From Chara braunii (lineage: Eukaryota > Streptophyta > Charophyceae > Charales > Characeae): a DNA stretch of 39,855 nucleotides. The notes under the pieces are model-generated. The model was not told where the DNA came from and made no database searches. It saw nothing but the letters and a program-made list of their open reading frames with translations. Shown here piece by piece: positions 39,781-39,855 of this stretch (the first letter of the stretch is position 1; each line of letters begins with the position of its first letter). The position numbers and the translations under genes were made by a program. The stretch is taken from NCBI GenBank assembly GCA_003427395.1, contig BFEA01000023.1, positions 2,018,994 through 2,058,848 of the forward strand, given 5' to 3'.

Positions 39781-39855
<75 letters not shown>
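39746..39855. repeat. Compound microsatellite (GAGC)n-(GATA)n-(GA)n at window end
   Basis: GAGC units at about 39746-39760, GATA units at about 39762-39780, then an uninterrupted GA run from 39784 to the window edge. Confidence 0.97.

Overview
The window looks like nuclear DNA of a repeat-rich green-lineage eukaryote. The one convincing protein gene ends in a RING finger of the plant RGLG/copine-ligase type. The retroelements are LINEs with the endonuclease, reverse transcriptase and zf-RVT order common in plants. The genome style (very gene-poor, GA microsatellites, Gly/Glu/Asp-rich low-complexity protein) fits a charophyte such as Chara, but that organism call is an inference. Both window ends are (GA)n tracts and there is a 206-base gap at 24604-24809, so these are probably assembly break points.

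Layout. 1-3411: a GA tract, a short unassigned open frame, a long foldback at 554-691, then AT-rich DNA without genes. 3412-9052: a pair of old, diverged 2-kb direct repeats (3412-5446 and 7139-9052) around a 1.7-kb spacer that holds a tRNA-like Pol III unit (6669-6754) and a second tRNA-like sequence on the minus strand. 9053-14844: non-coding DNA with tandem duplications, a purine tract, a tRNA-like SINE fragment and, just upstream of the gene, a 60-base tandem repeat and a perfect TGACGTCA palindrome. 14845-18411: a single-exon gene for a 1188-residue multi-pass membrane protein with a C-terminal C3HC4 RING. 18412-28240: non-coding DNA with two MITEs, many two-copy tandem duplications and microsatellites. 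28240-31498: a 5'-truncated, decayed LINE with its 3' tail. 31499-35445: a TCA-rich minisatellite, a 405-base duplication and copies of a short structured repeat. 35446-39719: a second decayed LINE of the same family, carrying three nested insertions. 39720-39855: microsatellites.

How the parts fit. A dispersed element of about 55 bases recurs at least eight times. It has two stem-loops: SL1 (stem GCTGGG/CCCAGC, 7-base loop near CCCGKTT) and SL2 (GCTCC/GGAGC). Several copies carry paired substitutions that keep the stems intact. One good copy lies in the 3' region of the first LINE just before its A-rich tail. A 430-base poly(A)-tailed retroposon inside the second LINE shares two other blocks of that 3' region. 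The simplest reading is that the stem-loops are the 3' tail of this LINE family, perhaps the signal its reverse transcriptase recognises, and that most copies are very short 5'-truncated insertions or SINEs that borrowed the tail. One copy was later split by a Tc1/mariner-like MITE.
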